The notes: generated by a model from the letters alone, not told the origin. A stretch of DNA of 44,077 bases from Saprospiraceae bacterium (GCA_021299835.1 JAJTER010000011.1:1-44077); one strand, 5' to 3'. Numbered from the stretch's first letter, positions 24,368 to 34,900 are shown. Translations and numbers: made by a program.

Positions 24368-26416
24368 ATGAGGATTTTTATCGTTTTTACCCTATTATAC
24401 ATAAATCAAACATTTGCCTACCTAAATGCTCAAGGTATTGACCCTTGGGTGATAGCAGCAGAAAATTGGGATAAGGAAAAATATGCCGGCGTGACAGTGG
24501 CCAATGGTATGATTGGCATTGTTTCTTCTCAGGAACCTTTTAAGGTGAAAGATGTCGTATTATCAGGTGCTTATGATTTATATGGCAGAGGCAGAGTCAG
24601 TAATTTCCTAAGAAGTTTTAATCTTTTGAATATGCAGGTGGGCATAGACGGGGAACAGATTAACAAGGGGAATATTCAACATTTAAAGCAAACACTAGAC
24701 ATGAAAAATGGTCGCTTTAGTGTTCAACTTGATTTTGGTGACAAAGCTTTTATTACCTATTCTTATTATGCTTTGAGACAATTACCTTTTTGTGTCCTCA
24801 TGGATGTGTCAATTACTGCTAAAAAGGATATTACCATAGGTGCCTCGAGTGTCATGGAGGCTCCGGATGCACTGAAGGAAGTCCAAAATTACTATAACGA
24901 AATAGACAGACCTCATGTGGTCATCAGTTTGCTTACTTCTTTAGCAAAAAGTCCAACGGGAAAGTTGGAAATGGCTGCTTCCACTTCGTTTCTTTTTTCC
25001 GAACATCATGGAAATGAGCCCAGAGTAATTCATGAAATGTGGGATAACAATATGCATCTCATGAAATTTTCAAAAAAATTAAAAGCGGGGGAAACGTATT
25101 CTTTTGCGATTACCGGGAGCTCCATCACCTCAGCTCATCATGATGACCCTCTGAATGAAGCGGAAAGATTAACTATTTTTTCAAAATTGGAAGGGAAAGA
25201 CAGGTTGATAAATAATCATAAAGCCGCCTGGCAGGAACTATGGAAAAGTGATATTCAGATTGTTGGAGATGAACAGGCTCAGCAAGATGTTCATAGTATG
25301 CTCTATCATTTGTATTCTTTTGTGAGGGAAGGTTCAAATATGAGTATTTCCCCAATGGGGCTCTCTGGTTTGGGGTATAACGGCCATATTTTTTGGGATT
25401 CTGAATTATGGATGTACCCCGCTCTATTGGTTATGCAACCAAAAATGGCAAAATCTATGATTCAATATAGGTTTGACCGCCTGGAAGCCGCACGACGCAA
25501 TGCTTTTAATCATGGTTACAAAGGTGCTATGTTTCCCTGGGAAAGCGCAGGGACTGGGGTGGAAGAAACGCCTGTTTGGGCGTTAAGTGGCCCTTTTGAA
25601 CATCATATTACCGGTTGTGTCGGTTTTGCTGCCTGGAATTATTACGCGATGACGCAAGATAAAGAGTGGTTGAGGAATATTGGATGGCCTCTGTTAAAGG
25701 AAACAGCTGATTTTTGGGCCAGTAGGGTAGAGCGGAAAGGGCCTGGAAAATATGAGATTAATAATGTGGTTGCCGCCGATGAATGGGCTGAAAATGTCGA
25801 TAATAATGCATTTACCAACGCTGTTGCCATTACCAACTTGAAAGCAGCAACCAAAGCGGCGCTTTTACTTGGAATCTTTCCCGATGCCGATTGGTCTCTT
25901 GTTGCTCAAAATATCCCAATCCTTCAAATGAAAGACGAAGAATCAGGAAAAATCATTACGCAGGAACACGCAACGTACAAAGGAGAAGGAATCAAACAAG
26001 CGGATGTAAATCTCCTCGCATTTCCCTTAAAGTTTATTACTGATACTGCTCAAATACGAAGAGATTTATATTTTTATGCTAAAAGAGTTCCCGATCAGGG
26101 TACGCCTGCCATGACACATGCCATTTTCTCGTTATTGTCCTCCAGACTTGGAGAATCAAATAGAGCGTATCAATTTTTTAAAGAATCTTACGAGCCTAAT
26201 TTAAATCCTCCGTTTCGCGTCATTGCCGAAACAAAAGGGGGAACGAATCCCTATTTTGGCACAGGAGCAGGCGGTGTTTTGCAAGCAGTGTTAATGGGAT
26301 TTGGTGGTCTCGATTTGACAGACAAAGGTATCAATCAAGTAAAGTCGAGCCTACCTAAGCAATGGAAAAAATTAATCATTACCGGTGTTTTGGGGAAAAC
26401 TTATGTAGTGGAATAA
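24368..26416 (+). CDS. Exported GH65-family enzyme
   Basis: A glycoside hydrolase family 65 enzyme, the group holding acid trehalases and maltose, trehalose and kojibiose phosphorylases. The ATG at 24368 gives 682 residues with a signal peptide (MRIFIVFTLLYINQTFAYLNA). Family blocks seen are the N-terminal beta-domain start GVTVANGMIGIVSS, the (alpha/alpha)6 signature HIFWDSELWMYPALL (about 340-354), MFPWESAGTGVEETP, and the acid region VAADEWAENVDNNAFTN (Glu about 472), which lines up with the catalytic GPDE.HENVDNNAYTN of the family. Export argues for a hydrolase rather than a phosphorylase, since phosphate-dependent enzymes are usually cytoplasmic (inference). It converges on the serine hydrolase gene with only 2 bases between stops. 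Confidence 0.88.
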   Translation: MRIFIVFTLLYINQTFAYLNAQGIDPWVIAAENWDKEKYAGVTVANGMIGIVSSQEPFKVKDVVLSGAYDLYGRGRVSNFLRSFNLLNMQVGIDGEQINKGNIQHLKQTLDMKNGRFSVQLDFGDKAFITYSYYALRQLPFCVLMDVSITAKKDITIGASSVMEAPDALKEVQNYYNEIDRPHVVISLLTSLAKSPTGKLEMAASTSFLFSEHHGNEPRVIHEMWDNNMHLMKFSKKLKAGETYSFAITGSSITSAHHDDPLNEAERLTIFSKLEGKDRLINNHKAAWQELWKSDIQIVGDEQAQQDVHSMLYHLYSFVREGSNMSISPMGLSGLGYNGHIFWDSELWMYPALLVMQPKMAKSMIQYRFDRLEAARRNAFNHGYKGAMFPWESAGTGVEETPVWALSGPFEHHITGCVGFAAWNYYAMTQDKEWLRNIGWPLLKETADFWASRVERKGPGKYEINNVVAADEWAENVDNNAFTNAVAITNLKAATKAALLLGIFPDADWSLVAQNIPILQMKDEESGKIITQEHATYKGEGIKQADVNLLAFPLKFITDTAQIRRDLYFYAKRVPDQGTPAMTHAIFSLLSSRLGESNRAYQFFKESYEPNLNPPFRVIAETKGGTNPYFGTGAGGVLQAVLMGFGGLDLTDKGINQVKSSLPKQWKKLIITGVLGKTYVVE

Positions 26417-26418
26417 GA

Positions 26419-27852
26419 TTACCGCATTTTTTCAAATTTTAAATGAATTAAATCAGAAGTATCCATAAAAATATGGGTAATGTTTCCTTTTTTATCTGTT
26501 ATAGGGCGTAAGGAAGTGAAAAAGGGACGGGCGGAATATTTTCCATCGGAAGCCTTTTTCACCTCTGCCTGACCCCGATTAGGATGGATACAGTATAAAG
26601 TATTATTTAATAGCTGAAATGAATATCGGACATCCATTTCTTTACAAAAATAATCGCCCTGCCATGACTGTGAATCTTGGATGTCCATCGGCGAGGATTC
26701 TGTTGCCTTTGTAGTAGGAGGTGTCTTTGGCATTTCATTTTCCAGAGGAATAGAAAATAAGATGGACATGATTTTTTTCGTCGTTTTTATGGCATCAAAG
26801 GAGCTATAATTACTTTTTAATATAATCACCTGATTCGTTGAGGGTAGCCAGGTAAACGCGGTGCGGTAGCCAGCACTTGACCCAGTATGTTGCCAGAAGT
26901 TAATGTTTTTAAAAGTGTCATTTTCAATGCCTAAAGCATAATTAAGGGTGTCGCCATTGGTCAGAACGGCTTTTTTAAGTAAGGAATAAATGGGTGGTTC
27001 TTCCTGTTTTCCTGCTTTGGTTAAATGGCTAAACCATTTTTCGACATCGTCGAGAGACATATAAATACCTCCTTGCCCAAAGGCAGTGCTATTGTCATAT
27101 ACAGCAGTCCATTGGTTATTTGATGGACTATAGGAATTTGCCATATCTGGAAAAATTTCACCTTGTTTATCCATAACAAAAGATTTGCTCATACTTAAAG
27201 GTTGAAATATATTTTCATTCAAATACGCCTCATAGGATAAATGACTTACTTTTTGGATAATTTCCGCCAGTAGCATATATCCGGTATTACAGTAACTAAA
27301 GGCAGAACCAGCGGGAAAATTTTGACCTTCTGACATCTCTACCAACTGCAGGGCATCTTCTTGAAAAATAGGATGGCCCATTCTACCTCCCTGAAGGGCA
27401 AGTTTACTGTATATTTCCCTTAAGCCACTGGTATGCTGCATCAGTTGAAGAATGGTTACATCTCCGCTCGATATATTTATAAGGGTTGGAAAAAAAGTTG
27501 ATAGCTTATCTGAGAAGGCTAATTTTTTCTCTTTAATCAAATGAAGAATGGCATAATTGGTGATATGTTTAGCCACAGATCCCAGGTCTGAAACGGTCGA
27601 TTCCCTGAAAGGAGTTCCATTCTCCAGATTAGCCATTCCATAACTATTTCTGAAAGAAACATTACCATTCGTAATAATACTAAGTGAAAAGCCGGGATGC
27701 TTTGTATGATCTATTTCGTTAAATAAAGCATCTATTTTTATGGAAAGGCTTTCCTGCTGAGCCATAACACAAACGGAAAGATTGCCTAAGGCAAATATCA
27801 TCAAAATTTTCAAACGCAGTGAATTAATCATATTCTTGAATAATTTTAGCAT
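26419..27852 (-). CDS. Serine hydrolase, class C beta-lactamase/penicillin-binding-protein-like
   Basis: A 477-residue exported protein of the beta-lactamase superfamily (class C / AmpC-EstB-like). The N-terminus has a hydrophobic signal (cut near CVMAQQ, residue 32); internal starts at 27831 are possible. Catalytic motifs are SVAK (Ser92-Lys95), YCN (Tyr187-Asn189) and the HTG variant of KTG in QHTGSSAGYRT (about residue 325). A C-terminal beta-rich domain (about 385-477, PFFTSLRPITDKKGNITH) is common in these peptidase- or esterase-like proteins. Not a clinical-type resistance gene by context: it is probably a cell-wall peptide or ester hydrolase. It is divergent from the PQQ dehydrogenase gene with a 50-base AT-rich gap. 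Confidence 0.9.
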   Translation of the reverse strand: MLKLFKNMINSLRLKILMIFALGNLSVCVMAQQESLSIKIDALFNEIDHTKHPGFSLSIITNGNVSFRNSYGMANLENGTPFRESTVSDLGSVAKHITNYAILHLIKEKKLAFSDKLSTFFPTLINISSGDVTILQLMQHTSGLREIYSKLALQGGRMGHPIFQEDALQLVEMSEGQNFPAGSAFSYCNTGYMLLAEIIQKVSHLSYEAYLNENIFQPLSMSKSFVMDKQGEIFPDMANSYSPSNNQWTAVYDNSTAFGQGGIYMSLDDVEKWFSHLTKAGKQEEPPIYSLLKKAVLTNGDTLNYALGIENDTFKNINFWQHTGSSAGYRTAFTWLPSTNQVIILKSNYSSFDAIKTTKKIMSILFSIPLENEMPKTPPTTKATESSPMDIQDSQSWQGDYFCKEMDVRYSFQLLNNTLYCIHPNRGQAEVKKASDGKYSARPFFTSLRPITDKKGNITHIFMDTSDLIHLKFEKMR

Positions 27853-27902
27853 TAAATTATAAATAAATAGTTAAATTAAAGCTATCATTCCAATACAAAT
27901 CG

Positions 27903-30092
27903 ATGAAAACTTTTAAGACACTTATTTTTTTAAAAGTATTTTGCCTTGTTGTCATCTTACAAAGTGCTTGTGAGAATGAAAATTCAACAGATTATACTAC
28001 CTGGAAATATTATAATGGTACGCCAGGGGCATTAAAATATTCTTCACTCAAAGAAATAGATACCCTGAATATTTCCTCCTTACAACCCGTCTGGACTTAT
28101 CAAACAGGGGATGCTGACACCGCGGCACGATCTCAGATTCAGACAAATCCAATCGTTATAAATGATGTCCTTTATGGTATCAGCCCTCAATTAAAGCTTT
28201 TTGCCTTGAGGGCAGAAACCGGAAAAAATATATGGGTTTTTGATCCGACAAAGGAGTGGAAAAACGGACCAGCTGACAGGGCATCTTTTCATAACATGAT
28301 TAATGCCCGTGGACTTTGTTATTGGACGGATAATAAAGGGGAGGAAAGATTATTTTATACCGTCGGTTCTTTTACTATCGCCATAGATGCAAAAACTGGG
28401 AAACCGGTTACTTCTTTCGGTGAGGGTGGTGCCATCGATTTACATGAAAATCTTGGGAGAGAGGTATCCGATTTGATTGTTGTAAATACCTCACCAGGAG
28501 TTATTTATAACGATTTGTTAATCTTGGGAACGCGGGTTGATGAAAATTCTCCTGCAGCTCCCGGTCATATTCGGGCGTACGATGTGCGGACAGGTAAGAT
28601 GAAATGGATTTTTCATACCATTCCCCAACCTGGCGAACATGGTTATGATACCTGGGAAGATAAAAATGCCTATAAATATGCAGGCGGTGCAAATGTATGG
28701 AGTGGATTTTCATTGGATGAGAAAAAGGGGGTGATTTTTGCAGGAACAGGTTCGGCCGCTTATGATTTTTATGGTGGAAACAGGAAGGGTTCCAATTTAT
28801 TTGCTAATTGTCTCTTAGCCATTGATGCAAATACAGGTAAAAGAAAATGGCATTTTCAATTTATTCATCACGATGTCTGGGATAAGGATTTACCCACTCC
28901 GCCCGTTCTCACTTCCCTGGAGAGAGATGGAAAATCGGTGGATGTGGTCATTCAAACCACTAAAAATGGGCAGATTTTCGTTTTTGAAAGAGAGAATGGA
29001 AAGCCCTTTTTTCCCATTATTGAAACTAAGGTTCCCACAAATTCCGATCTGGAAGGGGAGAAGCCCTGGCCTACCCAACCCATTCCTTCTCTTCCCGAAC
29101 CATTCTCGAGACAGACCTTGACAAAAACTGAAATAAATCCTTATTTGGAAGGGGAAGAAAGGACTTGGGTTGAAGAAAAAATGGCCACTTTACGCTATGG
29201 GCATGCTTTTGTTTTACCAGGAAAAACGCCGTCGTTAATCTATCCGGGTTTCGATGGTGGCGGAGAATGGGGAGGTTCTGCCGTTGACCCTCAGGAGGAT
29301 ATTCTATGGGTGAATAGCAATGAAATGCCCTGGATTATGGAAATGAAAGCAGTAAAAAAGAGGGAGGTAAGGAAAGAAACTATTTATGCTGCCGGAAAAC
29401 GACTGTTCGAGGAACAATGTGCCGTCTGTCACGGGGAAAATAAAAAGGGTTTGGGAAATAATCCTTCTTTGGAAAATATAACATCGAGATATAATCAATT
29501 AACCTTAACCACTCTATTGAATAGTGGCCGACGAATGATGCCTTCTTTTAAAAGACTTCCCGATGCTGAAAAGGAGGCCATTGCTTCTTATTTATTAGCA
29601 TTACCAAATGGAAAGCAAGCGTATGTAGAAAGGGACAAAAGAAAAGAAACCGCTTATGACCGGGTTCCATATAAAATGGCAGGGTATAATAAATTTTTAA
29701 CGCCAAAAGGTAATCCTGCAATTTCTCCGCCCTGGGGTTCGTTAAATGCTATAAATCTCAAAACTGGAAAACTTTTATGGAAAGTGGCTTTAGGAGAATA
29801 CCCAGAACTGAAGAAAAAGGGAGTTCCGCCAACAGGTACAGAAAATTATGGAGGGCCAGTGGTAACGGCTGGAGGTTTAGTTTTTATAGCTGGAACACCT
29901 GATAAAATGTTTAGGGCATTTAATAAAATGACCGGAAAATTAGTATGGTCGTATGAATTACCATTTGCTGCTTTTGCAACGCCTGCAATGTATAAAATAG
30001 GGGATAAACAATATATAACCATTGCTTGCGGGGGCGGAAAACTAAAAACAACATCGGGTGACGTTTACGTTACTTTCGCTATACCAGATTAA
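27903..30092 (+). CDS. PQQ-dependent dehydrogenase with cytochrome c domain, lipoprotein
   Basis: A 729-residue quinoprotein of the PQQ glucose-dehydrogenase-like group. The N-terminus is a lipoprotein signal (CLVVILQSAC, Cys23), placing it on the periplasmic side of a membrane. Propeller blades start at about 33 (TTWKYYNGTPGALKYSSLKEI) with recurrent AIDAKTGK / AIDANTGKRKWHF W-motifs. A cytochrome c module sits late in the chain at about 495-575: QCAVCH (haem Cys506, Cys509, His510) with MMPSF as the likely distal Met. It is followed by the last propeller section (NAINLKTGKLLWKVALGEYP, 620-725). The enzyme should oxidise a sugar or alcohol and pass electrons to the respiratory chain. It is followed after 24 bases by a small outer-membrane-type gene. 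Confidence 0.92.
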   Translation: MKTFKTLIFLKVFCLVVILQSACENENSTDYTTWKYYNGTPGALKYSSLKEIDTLNISSLQPVWTYQTGDADTAARSQIQTNPIVINDVLYGISPQLKLFALRAETGKNIWVFDPTKEWKNGPADRASFHNMINARGLCYWTDNKGEERLFYTVGSFTIAIDAKTGKPVTSFGEGGAIDLHENLGREVSDLIVVNTSPGVIYNDLLILGTRVDENSPAAPGHIRAYDVRTGKMKWIFHTIPQPGEHGYDTWEDKNAYKYAGGANVWSGFSLDEKKGVIFAGTGSAAYDFYGGNRKGSNLFANCLLAIDANTGKRKWHFQFIHHDVWDKDLPTPPVLTSLERDGKSVDVVIQTTKNGQIFVFERENGKPFFPIIETKVPTNSDLEGEKPWPTQPIPSLPEPFSRQTLTKTEINPYLEGEERTWVEEKMATLRYGHAFVLPGKTPSLIYPGFDGGGEWGGSAVDPQEDILWVNSNEMPWIMEMKAVKKREVRKETIYAAGKRLFEEQCAVCHGENKKGLGNNPSLENITSRYNQLTLTTLLNSGRRMMPSFKRLPDAEKEAIASYLLALPNGKQAYVERDKRKETAYDRVPYKMAGYNKFLTPKGNPAISPPWGSLNAINLKTGKLLWKVALGEYPELKKKGVPPTGTENYGGPVVTAGGLVFIAGTPDKMFRAFNKMTGKLVWSYELPFAAFATPAMYKIGDKQYITIACGGGKLKTTSGDVYVTFAIPD

Positions 30093-30116
30093 GTTTAAAT
30101 CTCTAAATCATTTATT

Positions 30117-30644
30117 ATGAAAAAATGGTGTTTTTTATTGTTCCTGGGTTTGAATGCAAGCCTTTTAACTGCACAGGATGATCTTCCCGGTTCGATTATC
30201 AAAACAAATCCTTTTGGATTAGCTTTTGGTAATTTCAATCTTGCTTACGAAAAGGTTTTAAGTGAATCCTCCTCTGTTATTGTTAAAGCAAAATATACCT
30301 ATAAGTTTTTAGGACTTAAGGTTAATGTTGCTGGCGTTGGTGCGGGTTATCGCTATTATCTCTCCCATGCTAAAAAGCCAGCACCGGGCGGCTTTTATGT
30401 AAATCCGGAAATTGCCTATAATACAGGTTCTTCGGGCGAATTTAAATATGGTACGTTTGTAGTAGGTGGTGAAATTGGGTATCAAATTGGCTCAAAAAAA
30501 GGGGTGGTTTTTGATGTTGGCATTGGACCAAAATACACTACCTTTTTTGGAAGTTTTGAGCAACTCGCATTTGATGGTTTGGATAATGCAGCAGCCAGCA
30601 TCCTTTTACCCGGTATAACCGTAGCTGTAGGTTACGCATTTTAA
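30117..30644 (+). CDS. Small outer-membrane beta-barrel-like protein
   Basis: A 175-residue protein with a signal peptide (1-19, ending LLTAQ). The mature part begins IKTNPFGLAFGNFNLAYEKVL, the usual opening of small Bacteroidota outer-membrane barrels of the DUF3575-like type, and continues with alternating Gly/aromatic strands (VGAGYRYYLS, YVNPEIAYNTG, VGGEIGYQIG, DVGIGPKYTTFFG). It ends in a strand with a C-terminal Phe (VAVGYAF), the typical signal for barrel assembly. It lies 24 bases after the PQQ dehydrogenase and may be co-transcribed with it. Function unknown. Confidence 0.8.
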   Translation: MKKWCFLLFLGLNASLLTAQDDLPGSIIKTNPFGLAFGNFNLAYEKVLSESSSVIVKAKYTYKFLGLKVNVAGVGAGYRYYLSHAKKPAPGGFYVNPEIAYNTGSSGEFKYGTFVVGGEIGYQIGSKKGVVFDVGIGPKYTTFFGSFEQLAFDGLDNAAASILLPGITVAVGYAF

Positions 30645-30645
30645 T

Positions 30646-30653
30646 TATATTTG
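30646..30653 (+). promoter_or_regulatory. -7 box of the bestrophin-like gene
   Basis: TATATTTG, an exact TAnnTTTG match, directly after the previous stop codon and 39 bases before the ATG at 30693. It overlaps the left arm of the palindrome at 30650-30683. Confidence 0.4.
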
Positions 30654-30683
30654 TTGCCCTTAAACTACCTTAAGGGCAACAAA
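30650..30683. repeat. Perfect 14-bp inverted repeat
   Basis: TTTGTTGCCCTTAA, loop ACTACC, TTAAGGGCAACAAA: all 14 pairs match. No T-run follows on either strand, so it is a poor intrinsic terminator. It lies between the stop at 30644 and the ATG at 30693 and overlaps a -7 box, so it could be an operator or a 5' mRNA hairpin; it could also be a T-less terminator or mRNA-stabilising stem for the upstream gene. Confidence 0.75.
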
Positions 30684-30692
30684 TAACAAGTA

Positions 30693-31598
30693 ATGATTTC
30701 ATATAATGCTAAAGATTGGTTTACATTTATATTTAAAATACATAAAACAGAAACGATGCAACGCCTTCTCCCGTTGCTACTCGGCGTAGGTGTATATGCA
30801 GGTTCCTGGGCTTATATTGAAAATATTTTTTTTGCAGATAATAAAACCATTGGTTTATTTAATAATATTGGGATTGTTTATTCTATATTAGGATTTACGC
30901 TTTCCCTTTTTTTAGTATTCAGAACAAATACTGCTTATGACCGATGGTGGGAGGGAAGAAGATTGTGGGGCGATTTGACGAATGCCATTAAAAATATATC
31001 TATCCATTTACATAGTAGTTTACCTATTGAAAACGAGAGAAGAAGAGCTTATTATAGTGCTTTAATGCATCTTTTTTCTATTTCATTAAAGCAGCATTTA
31101 CAAGATAAAAGGTTGCACGCTAACCATTTTGAAATATTTGAAGAGAATAATCCCATTGTCGACGAAAAAAGTACCATACTTAGCTCAAATCACCAACCAC
31201 AGATTATAGTCAAACTGCTAATGCTTGCTTTAAAAGCAGATGTGCGACACGGTCTTTTTTCCATCAATGACCTGGAGCTGTATAGAATGGAAATAAATAA
31301 ATTTATGGATGTTTCCGGGGGGTGTGAACGTATAAAAAATACACCTATTCCTTTTACTTACAGTGTGTTCATCAAGAAATTCATATTTATGTATGTCATG
31401 CTTTTTCCTATTGTATATAGCACCCAACTATTCTTTTTTATCATTCCTGTGACCATGTTTATTCTCTATGTTCTGGCGTCCATAGAATTGATTGCAGAAG
31501 AAATTGAAAATCCGTTTAATGGCGACGAAAGTGATTTGCCCCTTGACGCCATTGTAAAAAACATAGGAAAAAGCACAAGAGAAATATTTTTTGGGTAG
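30693..31598 (+). CDS. Bestrophin-like (UPF0187 / YneE) chloride channel
   Basis: A 301-residue member of the bacterial bestrophin family, membrane channels that pass anions (some bacterial members pass cations). Recognised blocks are the first span YAGSWAYIENIFF, FTLSLFLVFRTNTAYDRWWEGRRLWG (about 72-97, the strongest family signature), a helical cytoplasmic middle, FTYSVFIKKFIFMYVMLFPI and the C-terminal EEIENPFNGDESDLPLD. Length fits the family. It ends 6 bases before the stop of the giant gene on the opposite strand. It probably has its own promoter at 30646. Confidence 0.9.
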   Translation: MISYNAKDWFTFIFKIHKTETMQRLLPLLLGVGVYAGSWAYIENIFFADNKTIGLFNNIGIVYSILGFTLSLFLVFRTNTAYDRWWEGRRLWGDLTNAIKNISIHLHSSLPIENERRRAYYSALMHLFSISLKQHLQDKRLHANHFEIFEENNPIVDEKSTILSSNHQPQIIVKLLMLALKADVRHGLFSINDLELYRMEINKFMDVSGGCERIKNTPIPFTYSVFIKKFIFMYVMLFPIVYSTQLFFFIIPVTMFILYVLASIELIAEEIENPFNGDESDLPLDAIVKNIGKSTREIFFG

Positions 31599-31604
31599 TT
31601 TTTA

Positions 31605-31900
31605 CTAACGCATTAAAGTAATTTCACCTTTTACAATTTTTGTATCGCCTTGAATCAATTTTACTTTGGCTGCAAAAACAAAAACAGCGGGATCAAGTAA
31701 CTTACCCAGATAAGTACCATCCCATCCCAATCCTTTTATTTTTGGATTAAATTCTTTTGCCTCAAAAACGAGGGTTCCCCATCGGTCAAAAATCCCCATC
31801 CATTCAATACTCTCGACCGATTTATCGGCATATATCTCAAAACGGTCGTTTATACCGTCACCATTTGGTGAGAAAGCGGTGGGCGCATAAATTCTTCCTC
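31605..31900 (-). other. T9SS type B sorting domain (gliding motility-associated C-terminal domain)
   Basis: The last ~98 residues of the giant protein: YAPTAFSPNGDGINDRF, then IFDRWGTLVFEAKEF, GWDGTYLGKLLDPAVFVF and a closing VKGEITLMR. This is the standard signature (F-S-P-N-G-D-G-x-N-D, RWG, WDG, G-x-x-x-L-x-R) of the type B C-terminal domain that targets proteins to the type IX secretion system in Bacteroidota. Confidence 0.93.
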
Positions 31901-34900
31901 TTTCATCGACATTGATAACTTGTATGTCAGATGATTGACAGCCATTTATGTCTGTAAGCGTCACTTTATAAGTGGTTGTTTTAAAGGGGAATACTTCGGG
32001 CGCTAAACAGTTTTTACAAACAAAAGGTATTCTGTCTGCTTCCCACTGAATATTTTTAATCCATTCATCAGGAATATTTTTTGTTACGGGTAATTCAATG
32101 GTATCTCCTAAAAAAATGGTTTGATCTGCACCAAGACTTATTTTTAAACCTTCAGGTGGAGATTTTATTAATAAGATGGTGTCTGTTTTACATCCTATAT
32201 CATCTGTGATGCTCAGGAAATGTTGGCCACCTTTTAGATTTTGAAAAATTAAATTTGAAGAATTTTTTCCGTCAAACGAAACAATATAGGGTGGGAAACC
32301 TCCTTTGATTTCTTTAATAGTAATAATTCCTGTAGTTGGATTATTACAAGCAGGCGCTTGAATTTGGGCAATTACATTTATTTTTTCACCCGTCGGAGGG
32401 AAAATTTGAACGGTATCTAAAGAAATGCAATCATTTGAATTATCCTTCACTTGAAGAACATAAATACCTTGCTTATTAATTTCCGGAGTCAGGGTATTGT
32501 TACCATTTACGATGCTTCCATTGTTGGTTTTCCAAAGTATGTCAGGGGAATAAGTCAATGCGAAAATTTCCCCCATTAGTTTAATATTTACATTGTCGCA
32601 AAGGAAATTAACATCTTGACCAGCACTTATTTTAGGATAAATAATCTTATCTATAATATTTGTAGTGTCAGTGGCAAAACATCCCGAATTTTTATCAGTC
32701 ACTACAAGGACGTATTTACCTGCCATTCTGGTTGATATCGTTGCGTTTGTTTTTACACCAGTAAATGTCAACGGGGTACTCCAAAGAAAAGAGAATTTAG
32801 AAGGATCAATATTTGATTTGATTTCAATGATTGAATCTTTGCAGGTTAGGGTGTTTTCATCGGGCAATTGAAAATCAGGTACGGATAATACGTTTAAATT
32901 TATGGTGTAATTAATTCTTGGACAAGGGGATGTCAATGATGGAAACTGATTAATTTCATATTTCCCAACGCCAAGATTTTCGGGTAAAATATTATTGAAA
33001 ATGGTATCAACCAAAGTGGAGTTTACCTTTTTAATTGTCCATATTTTATTTTCCTCTTTTTTATTTTCGAAAAGTAGGTGAAGTAATTTTTCCGAAGGAT
33101 CATTTTGACAAATAGTTAAGTCTTTGATATTATTTTCTAAACAAAAATTGGGATCTCTGATTATTTTAAACCGAATAATAGAATCGCATCCTGTAAAAGC
33201 CGCATTTTTTAAAATAAGCTGATAGGTGCCTGTATCTGTATATATTACATTTCTAAACTGGAAAACCTCATTAGGTTTAAGCAAGGTATCAAAATAAAAT
33301 AAGGCTTCGTTATAAACCAAAACTTCAATTATGGCGAGACTATCACAGCCATTTAAGGTAACTTTTGGAAAAACTTTTTCATAAATACCTGCCTTTTTAA
33401 TAGATAAGTCATTCCACCTTATTTCATCCCCAAAACACAACACTGCTTTTTCAATAATTTGCTTTTGAGGCTCTGTTTTGATGTCTAACAGGAGTAAGCT
33501 ATCGCAACCTTTTGAGGAACCGAGTGGAAAGAATTGACTATAATTACCAGATTCTGCATATTTTTTTCCATTAATTAATACAGTATCTCCCAGGCAGAAT
33601 ATTTTTTCAATGGTACCTGTATCAGGTTTATTTACCTCTAAAATTAAGGTCCATATCGAGTCGCATGCATTAACATTAGCTCTTCTTTCGATTTTGGTGT
33701 AAATCCCTGTTTCGTAAAACTTAAAATTAGAAATTTGAATGGTGTCACCTTCACAAATTGACCTTCGCAGGGTGTCTTTAGGCACAAAATAATTGTTTAA
33801 AGTCAGGACAATCAAGCTGTCACAGCCATTTTTTGAAAAGCCACTAAATCTTTTAATATAGGTTCCGGGGTTTTTTATAGACGTTTCAAAGAAAGGATAT
33901 TCATCGTTTGGACATATATATTTATCTAAATATAAAGTAGCGTCGTTTATTACTTTTACATTTAGTTCTACGATGGAATCACATCCTGAGGCACTTACTT
34001 TTTTTAATTGCTGAATATATTTTCCTTCCTTAAAATAGGATAAACCATTGTAAATTAGCGTGTCACCAAGGCAAATGGTGGTGTCTTTTATAGATTTATT
34101 TATCGTTGCCGCAGTGATTTTCACCTCAATGATAGAATCACATCCATTGGTCGCGGCATTGTCGAGGGTAATTTGGTAGATACCTGTAGCAGTAAATGTT
34201 TCACCCCATTTCCGTATAGTATCAGAGGGACATAAAGGAAGACTAATGCTGCTAAATTTAGCTTGAGACACACTAATTTTTAATTGAACCAGGGTATCGC
34301 AACCAATATTGTTTACTGCCGTATCTAAATAGGTATAATCTCCGGCCAGAGTAAAAGATTTTCCACCTCTTTGAATGGCGTCACCTTGACATATAATAAT
34401 TTTTTCTTCTTTAAGGGGTTGGGATGTAACTACCAAACTTAAATTTATAGTGGAATCACAGCCCACTGCATTTTTTTGTAATAAGGTTATGTTATAATTT
34501 CCTGAAGTCTTGTAGGTCTTATTTTCAAATGTCACTGAATCATTCCAGCAAATTTCTTTTTTCAAGGCTATAACGGATGGATTTAGTGCATTTAGATTTA
34601 AAGTAAGCAAACTATCGCATTGATTTGCTGCTGCTTTTGTGAATTTTTGCACGTAAGTACCTGGTGTAGTATAGTTAAATGCGTTGAGTGTATAGCTTTT
34701 TCCCTGACAAAAAGAAGCGGTTACCTTTCCCGACGCTATGGGATTGACGCTTAGGTTAATTTGAATGGTACTATCACAACCATTTGACTTTAAACCTTTT
34801 AAGTTTTGAAAATATATACCAGACGAGGTGAAAGTTTGATTATTTAGCAATAAAAAATCACCTTCACAAATGCTTCGTTGTAAATTTGCCGTATCACTTT

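Noticed and set aside
26419-27852. Antibiotic-resistance AmpC beta-lactamase.
   Set aside because: The KTG motif is HTG, there is an extra C-terminal domain and no AmpR regulator; it fits the broad serine hydrolase/esterase group.
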